Source: Streptomyces sp. TBY4 (GTDB taxonomy: Bacteria > Actinomycetota > Actinomycetes > Streptomycetales > Streptomycetaceae). From it: a stretch of 64,000 nt of DNA. Positions within the stretch are counted from its first letter, which is position 1, and every line of letters begins with the position of its first letter. The stretch spans positions 59,965 to 123,964 of the forward strand of contig NZ_JANAVF010000023.1 of assembly GCF_024213195.1 (NCBI RefSeq). Reading direction: 5' to 3'. Positions 26,843 through 35,808 of this stretch are shown here, piece after piece. The notes below the pieces were generated by a model. The model was not told the origin of the DNA. It searched no databases and saw only the letters and a program-made list of their open reading frames with translations. The position numbers were made by a program, and so were the translations under genes.

Positions 26843-27702
26843 TGACTGCGGCCTGCCATCTGTTCGAGCCGGGCGATGCGCTCGGCCATCGGGGGATGTG
26901 TGGAAAACATCTTGGACAGTCCTTCGCCGGGACGGAAGGGATTGGCGATCATCATGTGGCTCGCCGTCTCGATCCGCGGCTCGGCGGGCAGCGGGAGCTG
27001 CTTGGTGCCGGCGTCCAGCTTGCGCAGGGCGCTGGCGAGGGCGAGGGGGTCCCCGGTGAGCTGGGCCCCGGAGGCGTCCGCCTCGTACTCGCGCGAGCGG
27101 CTGATGGCGAGCTGGATCACGGAGGCCGCCAGCGGGCCCAGGATCATGATCAGCAGCATGCCGAAGAGTCCCGGTCCCTCGTCGTCGTTGGAGCGGCCGA
27201 TGGGGATCAGCCAGGCGAAGTTGACCAGGAACATGATCACGGAGGCCAGCGCGCCCGCGACGGACGAGATGAGGATGTCGCGGTTGTAGACGTGGCTCAG
27301 CTCGTGGCCGATGACCCCGCGCAGCTCGCGCTCGTCGAGTATGCGCAGGATGCCCTCGGTGCAGCAGACCGCGGCGTTGCGCGGGTTGCGGCCGGTGGCG
27401 AAGGCGTTGGGGGCCTCGGTCGGGGAGATGTAGAGCCGGGGCATGGGCTGGCGCGCGGACGTGGAGAGCTCGCGGACCATGCGGTACAGCTCGGGCGCCT
27501 CGAACTCGCTGACGGGGCGGGCCCGCATCGCGCGCAGGGCCAGCTTGTCGCTGTTCCAGTACGCGTAGGCGTTGGTGCCGAGGGCCACGAGGACGGCGAC
27601 GATCAGGCCGCCCCGGCCGAAGAAGCTTCCGATGACGATGATGAGGGCGGACAGACCACCGAGGAGTACGGCGGTCTTCAGCCCGTTGTGCCGGCGGTGC
27701 AC
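26839..27702 (-). CDS. htpX: Membrane zinc metalloprotease HtpX
   Basis: 287 residues, M48 family, involved in quality control of membrane proteins. Two N-terminal membrane segments precede the zinc motif HELSHVYNRD (HExxH), a second pair of helices, and the third ligand Glu in REYEADASGA. The C-terminus STHPPMAERIARLEQM is typical. GTG start at 27702. The stop overlaps the YccF gene. Streptomyces HtpX genes are often stress-regulated, but nothing in the upstream sequence proves that here. Confidence 0.92.
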   Translation of the reverse strand: MHRRHNGLKTAVLLGGLSALIIVIGSFFGRGGLIVAVLVALGTNAYAYWNSDKLALRAMRARPVSEFEAPELYRMVRELSTSARQPMPRLYISPTEAPNAFATGRNPRNAAVCCTEGILRILDERELRGVIGHELSHVYNRDILISSVAGALASVIMFLVNFAWLIPIGRSNDDEGPGLFGMLLIMILGPLAASVIQLAISRSREYEADASGAQLTGDPLALASALRKLDAGTKQLPLPAEPRIETASHMMIANPFRPGEGLSKMFSTHPPMAERIARLEQMAGRSQ

Positions 27703-27915
27703 GGTGCGCCCTCCAAGTGGTGCGGCAGGGGGACCCGTCCAGGATCTGGGGATCGGAGGGCCTGCGGTCCATACGGTCCAGTGGACCCTTCCTTCCTGGT
27801 CAACGCCAGGTGGGGGCGGCAGGTTCCCCGGGCGCGCCGGACCCCGCCGCCCCGGCGGACCGGGGGGCGGGGCCGTGGCGGGGCCGTGGCGGGGCTCCTG
27901 AGGGCCTCCTGCGGG

Positions 27916-27951
27916 GCTCCCGCGGAGCAGCGGCGCGGCTGCCGCGGGAGC
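27916..27951 (-). terminator. nuo operon terminator
   Basis: Ten-bp perfect stem GCTCCCGCGG / CCGCGGGAGC, 36 bases after the nuoN stop. The 285-base gap before htpX holds no gene. Confidence 0.65.
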
Positions 27952-27987
27952 GGCGCGGATTAGGCCGTACGGGTTATGGCTGCGGCT

Positions 27988-29577
27988 CTACAGAGGGAAG
28001 AGGCTGCCCGTGGCGAAGCGCAGGACCAGCTGCGGGGCACCCGAGAGGACCAGTGCGGTGGCGGCGGTGAGCACGATGGCCGCGGTGACCGGCCAGGGGG
28101 TTCCCGTACGGGGCTTCGCGGCCCCCTGAGCGACCTCCTGGGCGCCCTCCGCGGCCGGGTCCGCGCCGGGGGCGGGGCGGAAGAGGAGGGCGGTCCAGCG
28201 CAGGTAGTAGTAGAGCGCGACGACGACGTTGACGGCCATGACCACGGCGAGCCAGCCCAGCCCGGCGTCGACCGCCGAGCGGAAGACGGTGACCTTCGCG
28301 AAGAGCCCGATGATGCCCGGGGGCAGACCGGCCAGGCAGAGCAGGAAGAAGGCCATCGAGAGGGCGGCGAGCGGGCTCTCGGCGTACAGGCCCCGGTAGT
28401 CGGCGAGCCGGTGCAGCGGCTTCGTACGGGCCACCTGGGCGGCCACGGCGAAGGCACCGAGGTTCACGGCGGCGTACATGAGGGCGTAGGCGACCGTGGA
28501 GCCGATCTGGTCGCGGCCGGCGTAGGCGGCGGCCGCGATCGGGACCAGCAGGTAGCCGGCCTGGCCCACGGAGGACCAGGCGAGCAGCCGTACGGCGCCG
28601 CCGGGCCGGTCGGCGGACTGGCGCAGGGCCGCCGCGTTGCCGAGGGTCATGGTCAGCGCGGCGAGGACGGCGAGGGCCGGGCCCCAGATGTCGGAGTACG
28701 CGGGGAAGGCGATCACCGTGACGAGGATCAGGCCGGTGAAGCCGACGGCCTTGCCGATGACCGACAGGTATCCGGCGACGGGCAGCGGAGCACCGACGTA
28801 GGTGTCCGGGACCCAGAAGTGGAAGGGGACGGCGGCCGTCTTGAAGGCGAAGCCGACCAGGGTGAGCGCGACGCCGGCCATGGCGAGGGTGTCGAGCTGT
28901 CCGGGGACGTGTCCGAGCCGGTCGGCGACCTGGGTGAGGTGCAGGGAGCCGGTGGCGGCGTAGACGAAGCTGACGCCCATCAGGGACACGGCGGTGGCCG
29001 TGACGGAGGACAGGAAGAACTTCAGGGCGGCCTCGGAGGAGAGCCGGTCGCCGCGGCGCAGGCCCACGAGGGCGAAGGCGGGCAGCGAGGCGACTTCGAG
29101 GGCGACGATCAGGGTGGCGAGGTCGCGGGAGGCGGGCAGCAGGGCCGCGCCGGCGGCGGAGGAGAGCAGCAGGAACCAGTACTCCCCCGCCGGCATGCGC
29201 GCCTCGCGGACGGCGGTGACCGACAGCAGCGCGGTGATCAGGGCCCCGCCCAGGACGAGGAACTGGACGACGAGCGCGAAGTGGTCGGCGGCGTAGCTGC
29301 ACGCGGCGGGGTCCGCCGTACCGGGTCCGGTGAGGCAGAACGTGCTGCGGTCGCCGGCGCGCAGCGGCAGCAGGGTGGCGGTCGCGGCGGCCAGTCCGGC
29401 CACGGAGATCCACCCGAGCAGCGGCTTGCTGCGCTCCGGTACGAAGAGGTCGGCGACCAGGACCAGGAGGCCGACGGCGGCGGTGATGACGACCGGCGCG
29501 ATGGCGAGCCAGTCGACGGACTGGACCAGGCTGGGGGCGTCGGCGGCCGTGGTGACGAGGGGCTGAAGGACCGTCAT
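27988..29577 (-). CDS. nuoN: NADH-quinone oxidoreductase subunit N (second nuo set)
   Basis: Antiporter-like proton-pumping subunit of complex I, 529 residues, about 14 membrane helices. The key helix-5 Glu is kept (LIVALEVASLPAFALVGLRR), as are the broken-helix lysines near GFAFKTAAVPFHFWVPDTY. The ATG overlaps the nuoM stop (ATGA). It is the last gene of a ten-gene operon, followed by a terminator. Confidence 0.92.
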   Translation of the reverse strand: MTVLQPLVTTAADAPSLVQSVDWLAIAPVVITAAVGLLVLVADLFVPERSKPLLGWISVAGLAAATATLLPLRAGDRSTFCLTGPGTADPAACSYAADHFALVVQFLVLGGALITALLSVTAVREARMPAGEYWFLLLSSAAGAALLPASRDLATLIVALEVASLPAFALVGLRRGDRLSSEAALKFFLSSVTATAVSLMGVSFVYAATGSLHLTQVADRLGHVPGQLDTLAMAGVALTLVGFAFKTAAVPFHFWVPDTYVGAPLPVAGYLSVIGKAVGFTGLILVTVIAFPAYSDIWGPALAVLAALTMTLGNAAALRQSADRPGGAVRLLAWSSVGQAGYLLVPIAAAAYAGRDQIGSTVAYALMYAAVNLGAFAVAAQVARTKPLHRLADYRGLYAESPLAALSMAFFLLCLAGLPPGIIGLFAKVTVFRSAVDAGLGWLAVVMAVNVVVALYYYLRWTALLFRPAPGADPAAEGAQEVAQGAAKPRTGTPWPVTAAIVLTAATALVLSGAPQLVLRFATGSLFPL

Positions 29578-31184
29578 GAGTTCCCTCCCGCGAGGAGCTT
29601 CTGGACGGCCGGGTCGGTGAGGCCGAGGAGGACCGCGGGCCACAGGCCGGCGAGGAGGGTGAGGGCGACGAGCGGGCTCCAGGCGGCGTACTCGTAGCGC
29701 TGGATGTCCGCGAGGACCACCGGGGCGGCGGCCCCTTCGCGCGCGGCCTTCGGGTCGCCCATGCACACCCGCCGTACGACGATCAGAAGATAGGCGGCGG
29801 TGAGCAGGGTGCCGAACGCGCCGATGGACATGTACGTGAGGAACGCGGGCCGCGACAGGCCCTCGGCCGGGTCGAACGCGCCGAAGAGGGCCAGCATCTC
29901 GCCCCAGAAGCCGGCCAGGCCGGGCAGGCCGAGCGAGGCGATCGCGGCGAAGGCGAGGAGCGCCCCGAAGCGGGGGGCGCGGCCGTAGAGGGCCGCTCCG
30001 GTGGCCCCGGCGAGGGTGTCGAGATCGGCGGTGCCGTAGCGGTCCTTGAGCGCGCCGACCAGGAAGAAGAGGAGGCCGGTGATCAGGCCGTGCGCGACGT
30101 TGGCGAAGAGCGCGCCGTTCACTCCGGTGGGGGTCATGGAGGCGATGCCGAGGAGGACGAAGCCCATGTGGCCGACGGAGGAGTACGCGATGAGGCGCTT
30201 GAGGTCGCCCTTGTTGCCCTTGCGGGCGAGGGCGAGGCAGGCCAGGGAACCGTAGACGATGCCGACGGCGGCGAAGGCGCCCAGGTACGGGGCGAAGGTG
30301 GCCATGCCGTCGGGGGTGGCGGGCAGCAGGATCCGGACGAACCCGTAGGTGCCCATCTTCAGCAGGACGCCCGCGAGGAGGACGGAGCCGACGGTGGGGG
30401 CGGCCGTGTGGGCGTCCGGCAGCCAGCTGTGCAGCGGCCACATCGGGGTCTTCACGGCGAGGCCGATCCCGATGGCGAGAACGGCCAGGACCTGGGTGGT
30501 GTGGGACAGTTCGCGGCCGTTGTCAGAGGCGAGTGCCACCATGTCGAAGGTGCCGCTCTGCAGCCCAATCAGCAGCAGACCGAGCAGCATGACCACGGAG
30601 CCGAGGAGGGTGTAGAGGATGAACTTCCAGGCGGCCGCCTGCCGCTGAGCACCGCCCCAGCGGGCGATGAGGAAGTACATCGGGATGAGGACCATCTCGA
30701 AGGCGAGGAAGAACAGCAGCAGGTCGAGGACGGCGAAGGTGGCGAGGGTGCCGGACTCCAGGACCAGGAGCAGGGCGACGAAGGCCTTCGCGGAGGGGCC
30801 CGCGGGGAGCTTGAAGTAGCTGTAGAGCGCGCAGAGGAAGAACAGCAGCGCGGTCATCAGGAGGAGGGGGAGCGAGATGCCGTCGATGCCGAGGTGGATC
30901 CGGACGTTCAGCGCCTGGATCCAGCTGATGTCCGTCGTCGCCTGGAAGCGGGACGGGGCGTCGTGGTCGAAGCCCACGGCGAGGACGACCGCCGCGACGA
31001 GGATCGCACCGGTCACGGTCACGCCGTGGCGCAGTACGGCCTGTTCGGGGCTCTTGCCCTTCAGTCCGGGCGGGGCCGGCAGGAGGGCGGCGACGGCGCC
31101 GACGAGCGGGCCGGCCACGACGAACGCCAGAAGGAACTGCATCACGGACGGGCTGATATCAATCACGGCTGACTCACGGCTCAC
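29574..31184 (-). CDS. nuoM: NADH-quinone oxidoreductase subunit M (second nuo set)
   Basis: 536 residues from a GTG that overlaps the nuoL stop (GTGA); a second in-frame GTG six codons on (VIDISPSVMQF) is an alternative. Fourteen-helix antiporter-like subunit. The pumping Glu is present in FLAFEMVLIPMYFLIARWGG, and the Lys and His region is present in GLAVKTPMWPLHSWLPDAHT. The subunit appears complete and functional by these residues. Confidence 0.92.
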   Translation of the reverse strand: MSRESAVIDISPSVMQFLLAFVVAGPLVGAVAALLPAPPGLKGKSPEQAVLRHGVTVTGAILVAAVVLAVGFDHDAPSRFQATTDISWIQALNVRIHLGIDGISLPLLLMTALLFFLCALYSYFKLPAGPSAKAFVALLLVLESGTLATFAVLDLLLFFLAFEMVLIPMYFLIARWGGAQRQAAAWKFILYTLLGSVVMLLGLLLIGLQSGTFDMVALASDNGRELSHTTQVLAVLAIGIGLAVKTPMWPLHSWLPDAHTAAPTVGSVLLAGVLLKMGTYGFVRILLPATPDGMATFAPYLGAFAAVGIVYGSLACLALARKGNKGDLKRLIAYSSVGHMGFVLLGIASMTPTGVNGALFANVAHGLITGLLFFLVGALKDRYGTADLDTLAGATGAALYGRAPRFGALLAFAAIASLGLPGLAGFWGEMLALFGAFDPAEGLSRPAFLTYMSIGAFGTLLTAAYLLIVVRRVCMGDPKAAREGAAAPVVLADIQRYEYAAWSPLVALTLLAGLWPAVLLGLTDPAVQKLLAGGNS

Positions 31185-33244
31185 GATCCGGCGTTGACGT
31201 TGGCGAGGACGGCGGTGGCGATCGCCAGGACCACGGCTCCGGCGAGCAGGGCGCTCAGGTAGCTCTGCACGTTGCCGGTCTGGGCGCGGCGCACGAGGCC
31301 GCCGAGCAGCCGGGGGCCGAGGCCGGCGCCACGGACGTACGAGTCCACGACCTCGCGGTCGAGGAAGCGCACGAGGGCTGCGGCGGCCCGGACGGGGCGG
31401 ACGAACAGGCGGTCGTAGACGGCGTCGAGGTGGAAGCCGACGGCTGCGTGCCGGTGCAGTGGGCCGAGCAGCGCGCGGCCGGGGTCGGCGGCGGGGGCGC
31501 TGGAGACGACGGGGTGGTCGTGGGTGACCTCGCCGACCTCGGGGCTCTCGGCGGCGGACTCGGCGGCCGCGACGGACGCGGGCAACGGGGCGGTGGCGCC
31601 GGCGTGCGCTGCGGGGGTGCCGGCGCCCGGGACGCCCGCTCCCGGGACGCCCGCTGCGGCCGGGGCCAGGGCGGCTTGGGCCTGGGCACGCTGCCACAGG
31701 GCGTAGGTCAGGACCGCGCCGACGACGGCGGCGCCCGTGCCGAGGACCGAGGTCGTCAGCGACGGGGTGAGCTCGCGGCCTTCGAAGAAGTCGGCGAGGG
31801 GCCCGGCCAGCAGGCCGAAGCCCACGGACGGGACGGCCAGCAGCCACAGCACGCCGGTCATGGCGACGGGCTCCTTGCCGTGGTCGGGGGCGGCGGCGCC
31901 CCGGCCGCGGAAGGCCATCAGCCACAGCCGGGTGGCGTAGGCGGCGGTGAGCAGGGCGGTCAGCACACCGGCGACGAGGACCACCCAGCCGGCCGCGCTC
32001 GGGGCGAGCTCCGAGTGGCCGCCGGCGGTGTGCTCGGCGGCGACGAGGACGGCTTCCTTGGAGAAGAAGCCGGCGAAGGGCGGGAAGGCGGCGAGCGCGA
32101 GCAGCGCGATCGTCATCGTCCAGAAGGCGTCGGGGATGCGCTTGGACAGGTCGTCCATGCGGGACATGGCGGCCAGGGAGTTGGTCCCCGCGGCGTGGAT
32201 GATCACGCCGGCGCCGAGGAAGAGGAGCGCCTTGAAGGCGCCGTGGGACAGGAGGTGGAAGACGGCGGCCGCGCGGTCGCCGACGGCCAGGGCCCCGGTC
32301 ATGTAGCCGAGCTGGCCGATCGTTGAGTAGGCGAGCACCCGCTTGATGTCGTCCTGGGCCAGGGCGGCGAGGGCGGAGCCGATCATCGTGACGGCCGCCA
32401 TGACGGCCAGGACCACCAGCGCGGCCCGGGAGGCCGCGAAGACGGGGAGGAGGCGGGCCACGAAGTAGACACCGGCGGCGACCATCGTCGCGGCGTGGAT
32501 CAGTGCGGAGACCGGGGTGGGGCCCGCCATGGCGTCCGGGAGCCAGGTGTGCAGCGGGAACTGCGCGGACTTGCCCGCGACTCCGGCCAGCAGGAGCAGC
32601 GCGATGAGCGTCGGGTGGTCGAGGCCGCCCGCGGCGACGGTGCCCAGGATCTTGGTGATCCGGAAGGAGCCGGCGTCGGTGGCGAGCGCGAACAGGCCGA
32701 TGAGGAAGGGGACGTCGCCCAGCTTGGTGACGAGGAAGGCCTTCAGGGAGGCGGAGCGGGCCGCCTCGGTCTCCCAGTAGTGGCCGACCAGGAAGTACGA
32801 GCAGATGCCCATGATCTCCCAGCCGACCAGCAGCACCATCAGGTCGCCGGAGTAGACGACGAGCAGCATGGCGGAGGTGAACAGTGAGACCAGAGCGGCG
32901 TAGGACGGGTAGCGCGGGTCCTCGCGCAGGTACGCCGTCGAGTAGACCTGCACGCAGGTGGCGACGAGGCCGACGAGGACGGCCACCATGACGGCGAAGC
33001 CGTCCAGGTGGAGCGAGAGCTCGATGGGCACCGAGCCGGTCGGGGTCAGCTCGGTCGCCGTGTCGATCGCCTTGCCGCCGCCCTGGCGGAAGGCGACCAG
33101 GACCGCGAGGACGGCGGCGGCCAGCGTCGGCAGGACGGCGAGCGGCTTGACGAAGCCGGGGGCGGTGCGGCCGAGCAGCAGTCCCGCCAGCGCGCCCAGG
33201 AAGGGCAGGAGGGGGACCAGTACGGCGAGGGTCGGGGTGCTCAC
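31181..33244 (-). CDS. nuoL: NADH-quinone oxidoreductase subunit L (second nuo set)
   Basis: 687 residues, GTG start overlapping nuoK (GTGA). Distal proton-pumping subunit. The essential Glu is in LLVGWEIMGICSYFLVGHYW, with AGKSAQFPLHTWLPDAMAGP and SHGAFKALLFLGAGVIIHAA further on. An Ala/Pro/Gly/His-rich insertion of about 80 residues (about 505-590, VPGAGVPGAGTPAAHAGATA) precedes the long lateral-helix region, making it longer than typical NuoL. Confidence 0.92.
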   Translation of the reverse strand: MSTPTLAVLVPLLPFLGALAGLLLGRTAPGFVKPLAVLPTLAAAVLAVLVAFRQGGGKAIDTATELTPTGSVPIELSLHLDGFAVMVAVLVGLVATCVQVYSTAYLREDPRYPSYAALVSLFTSAMLLVVYSGDLMVLLVGWEIMGICSYFLVGHYWETEAARSASLKAFLVTKLGDVPFLIGLFALATDAGSFRITKILGTVAAGGLDHPTLIALLLLAGVAGKSAQFPLHTWLPDAMAGPTPVSALIHAATMVAAGVYFVARLLPVFAASRAALVVLAVMAAVTMIGSALAALAQDDIKRVLAYSTIGQLGYMTGALAVGDRAAAVFHLLSHGAFKALLFLGAGVIIHAAGTNSLAAMSRMDDLSKRIPDAFWTMTIALLALAAFPPFAGFFSKEAVLVAAEHTAGGHSELAPSAAGWVVLVAGVLTALLTAAYATRLWLMAFRGRGAAAPDHGKEPVAMTGVLWLLAVPSVGFGLLAGPLADFFEGRELTPSLTTSVLGTGAAVVGAVLTYALWQRAQAQAALAPAAAGVPGAGVPGAGTPAAHAGATAPLPASVAAAESAAESPEVGEVTHDHPVVSSAPAADPGRALLGPLHRHAAVGFHLDAVYDRLFVRPVRAAAALVRFLDREVVDSYVRGAGLGPRLLGGLVRRAQTGNVQSYLSALLAGAVVLAIATAVLANVNAGS

Positions 33245-33621
33245 GCGGCGGCTCCGGTCGCAGGGTTCGCGCTGTCCGGGGTCGCTCCGGCCGGGTGGGG
33301 GCCGCCCGGCTCGTGGCCCTCGGCGGTGTCGCGCAGGCGGTCGACGTCCGCGGTGCCCCGGTTGCGGTAGACCATCAGCACGATCGCGAGGCCGATGCCG
33401 ATCTCGGCGGCGGCGATGGCGATGGTGAAGAGGGTCAGGGCCTGGCCGGCGTGCAGGCTGTCGCGCAGCCAGACGTCGAAGGCCACCAGGTTGAGGTTGA
33501 CGGCGTTGAGCATCAGCTCGACGGACATCAGGACCAGGATGGCGTTGCGGCGGGCGAGCACTCCGTACAGGCCCGTGCAGAAGAGGAGCGCCGCCAGGAC
33601 GGCGGGGTAGGCGAGGTGCAT
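33241..33621 (-). CDS. nuoK: NADH-quinone oxidoreductase subunit K (second nuo set)
   Basis: 126 residues; three membrane helices with the two conserved buried acidic positions (MSVELMLNAVNLNLVAF and IAAAEIGIGLAIVLMVYRN). A 27-residue hydrophilic Pro/Ala tail extends it beyond the usual 100 or so. The ATG overlaps the nuoJ stop by one base (TGATG). Confidence 0.92.
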   Translation of the reverse strand: MHLAYPAVLAALLFCTGLYGVLARRNAILVLMSVELMLNAVNLNLVAFDVWLRDSLHAGQALTLFTIAIAAAEIGIGLAIVLMVYRNRGTADVDRLRDTAEGHEPGGPHPAGATPDSANPATGAAA

Positions 33622-34226
33622 CAGCGCTGCCCGCCCTTCGGGTCGGCGGGGGTCGCGGTGGGGGTCGTATCGGCGGGCGCGTCCTTGCGGGACAGCACGA
33701 TGGCGCCGATCAGGGCCGCGAGGAGGAGGACGGAGAGCGCCTCGAACGGCAGCACCCAGTGCCGGAAGAGGATCTCGCCGGAGACCTTGGTGGAGCCCTG
33801 GGCGGGTCCGTCGAGGTCGATCCACGTGGTGCGGAAGGCGTCGACGACCACCCAGACGAGCGCGGCGGCCGCGACGAGGGCGACGCCGAGGGCGACCGGC
33901 CGGTTGCCCGAGTCGGCGTCCGGCGAGCGTCCGATGGGGGCCTTGGTGAGCATCAGCCCGAAGAGGAGGAGGACGACCACGGAACCGAGGTAGATCAGCA
34001 CCTGGACCCAGGCGATGAACTCCGCCGTGAGGAGGAGGTACTCGACCGCGATCCCGCCGAGTGCGACGACCAGCCACAGGGCGGCGTGCACGAGCTGCTT
34101 GGTGGTGACCGTGACGGCGGCCGCGCCGAGGGTGGCGAGGCCGACGAGGACGAAGGCGATCTCGACGCCGGTCGGGGAGAGGAAGCCGTGGCCTTGGGCG
34201 GCGGCTGCGAGGTGGACGGTGAGCAT
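33621..34226 (-). CDS. nuoJ: NADH-quinone oxidoreductase subunit J (second nuo set)
   Basis: 201 residues, five membrane helices. The conserved third helix (EFIAWVQVLIYLGSVVVLLL), which forms the pi-bulge in complex I, is present. Starts at ATG 34226 overlapping the nuoI stop by one base. C-terminal Asp/Pro/Thr-rich tail. Confidence 0.92.
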   Translation of the reverse strand: MLTVHLAAAAQGHGFLSPTGVEIAFVLVGLATLGAAAVTVTTKQLVHAALWLVVALGGIAVEYLLLTAEFIAWVQVLIYLGSVVVLLLFGLMLTKAPIGRSPDADSGNRPVALGVALVAAAALVWVVVDAFRTTWIDLDGPAQGSTKVSGEILFRHWVLPFEALSVLLLAALIGAIVLSRKDAPADTTPTATPADPKGGQR

Positions 34227-34840
34227 CAGGCGGCGCCTCCCGCCGGGTTCGGGGGGTTGCCGGGCTGCACCGGGTAGCCGGGCTGCACGGGCGCGGCCGC
34301 GGACTGCTCGGCGGCGGCTGCGGCCTCCGCCTTCTCCACGGCCTTGCGGGCGGCCGCGATCTCCTTGGGCTCCTCGGCGGCCGGGTCCAGGGCGGGCGGG
34401 GCCGGGACGGTCCACATCCACTCGCGCAGCTTGTCGCGCTCGTGGGTCAGTTCGTGGATGTCGGTCTCGGCGTACTCGAACTCCGGCGACCAGAACAGGG
34501 CGTCGAAGGGGCACACCTCGATGCAGATCCCGCAGTACATGCAGAGGGAGAAGTCGATGGCGAAGCGGTCGAGGACGTTGCGGCTGCGCTCACGGCCACC
34601 GGGGGCGGCGGCCGGGATCGTCTCCTTGTGGGAGTCGATGTAGATGCACCAGTCGGGGCACTCGCGCGCGCACAGCATGCAGACCGTGCAGTTCTCCTCG
34701 AACAGGCCGATGACCCCGCGCGAGCGCGGCGGGAGTTCGGGCTGCACCTCGGGGTACTGGGCGGTGTGCGAGCGCTTCGTCATCGTGCGCAGCGTGACCG
34801 CCAGACCCTTGGCGAGGCCGGAGCCGGGGATGGGAGGCAT
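34226..34840 (-). CDS. nuoI: NADH-quinone oxidoreductase subunit I, 2x[4Fe-4S] (second nuo set)
   Basis: 204 residues. Two complete ferredoxin motifs, CTVCMLCARECP and CMYCGICIEVCP, bind clusters N6a and N6b, which pass electrons toward NuoB. The C-terminal 50 residues are Ala/Pro/Gln-rich. In complexes without the NADH module (NuoEFG), NuoI is the likely entry point for ferredoxin electrons; that role here is inference. Start overlaps the nuoH stop by one base. Confidence 0.94.
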   Translation of the reverse strand: MPPIPGSGLAKGLAVTLRTMTKRSHTAQYPEVQPELPPRSRGVIGLFEENCTVCMLCARECPDWCIYIDSHKETIPAAAPGGRERSRNVLDRFAIDFSLCMYCGICIEVCPFDALFWSPEFEYAETDIHELTHERDKLREWMWTVPAPPALDPAAEEPKEIAAARKAVEKAEAAAAAEQSAAAPVQPGYPVQPGNPPNPAGGAA

Positions 34841-35808
34841 TACTGGATCGCCACCTTCACGATGCCGGTGAGCGCGATCTGGGCGAGCGCGAGGGGGATG
34901 AGTACGGTCCAGGCGAGCTTCTGCAGCTGGTCCTCGCGCAGCCGGGGGTAGCTCACGCGGAGCCAGATCACCACGAAGGAGAGCGCGGCGATCTTGATCA
35001 GGGTCCAGGCCCAGCCGAAGTCGTCACCGCCGAAGGGGCCGTGCCAGCCGCCCAGGAAGAGGACGGTGGTCAGGGCGCACAGGACGACGATGCCGGCGTA
35101 CTCGGCGAGCAGGAACAGCGCGAAGCGCAGCCCGGTGTACTCGGTGTACGCGCCGAAGATGATCTCGGAGTCGGCGACGGGCATGTCGAAGGGGGGCCGC
35201 TGGAGTTCGGCGAGGCCGGCGGTGAAGAAGACCAGGCCGCCGACGATCTGCCAGGGCAGCCACCACCACTCGAAGGCGCCGACGATGCCGGGGAGGGAGA
35301 CGGTTCCGGCGGCCATGGCGACCGAGGCCGCCGCGAGCAGCATGGGGAGCTCGTAGGCGAGCAGCTGGGCGGCGGTGCGGAGGCCTCCGAGGAGGGAGAA
35401 CTTGTTCGCGGAGGCCCAGCCGGCCATGAGCGAGCCGAGCACTCCGACGCCCATGACGGCGAGCGCGAAGAAGACCCCCGCGTCGATGACCTGGCCGACG
35501 GCGCCCTCGCCGGGGCCGATCGGGATGGCGAGGAGGACCAGGAGGTACGGGAGGAGCGCGACGGCGGGGGCGAGCTGGAAGACACGGCGGTCGGCGTTGG
35601 CCGGGACGATGTCTTCCTTCTGCGCGAACTTGACTCCGTCGGCGACGAGCTGGGCCCAGCCGTGGAAGCCGCCGGCGTACATGGGGCCGAGGCGGCCCTG
35701 CATGTGGGCCATCACCTTGTGCTCGGTCTGCCCGACGACGAGCGGGAGCACGAGGAAGACGGCGAAGACGACGATCAGCCGCAGGGCGACGTCGAGGACG
35801 TCGTTCAC
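34840..35808 (-). CDS. nuoH: NADH-quinone oxidoreductase subunit H (second nuo set)
   Basis: 322 residues, about eight membrane helices, forming the quinone chamber and the link to the pumps. Landmarks: HMQGRLGPMYAGGFHGWAQL, ADGVKFAQKEDI and the LAELQRPPFDMPVADSEII loop with EYTGLRFALFLLAEY. All conserved acidic residues of these loops appear intact. GTG start overlaps the nuoC stop (GTGA). Confidence 0.93.
   Translation of the reverse strand: MNDVLDVALRLIVVFAVFLVLPLVVGQTEHKVMAHMQGRLGPMYAGGFHGWAQLVADGVKFAQKEDIVPANADRRVFQLAPAVALLPYLLVLLAIPIGPGEGAVGQVIDAGVFFALAVMGVGVLGSLMAGWASANKFSLLGGLRTAAQLLAYELPMLLAAASVAMAAGTVSLPGIVGAFEWWWLPWQIVGGLVFFTAGLAELQRPPFDMPVADSEIIFGAYTEYTGLRFALFLLAEYAGIVVLCALTTVLFLGGWHGPFGGDDFGWAWTLIKIAALSFVVIWLRVSYPRLREDQLQKLAWTVLIPLALAQIALTGIVKVAIQ

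Noticed and set aside
27976..29697. 573-codon plus-strand open frame opposite nuoN
   Set aside because: Gly/Glu/Asp-rich shadow; nuoN is unambiguous.
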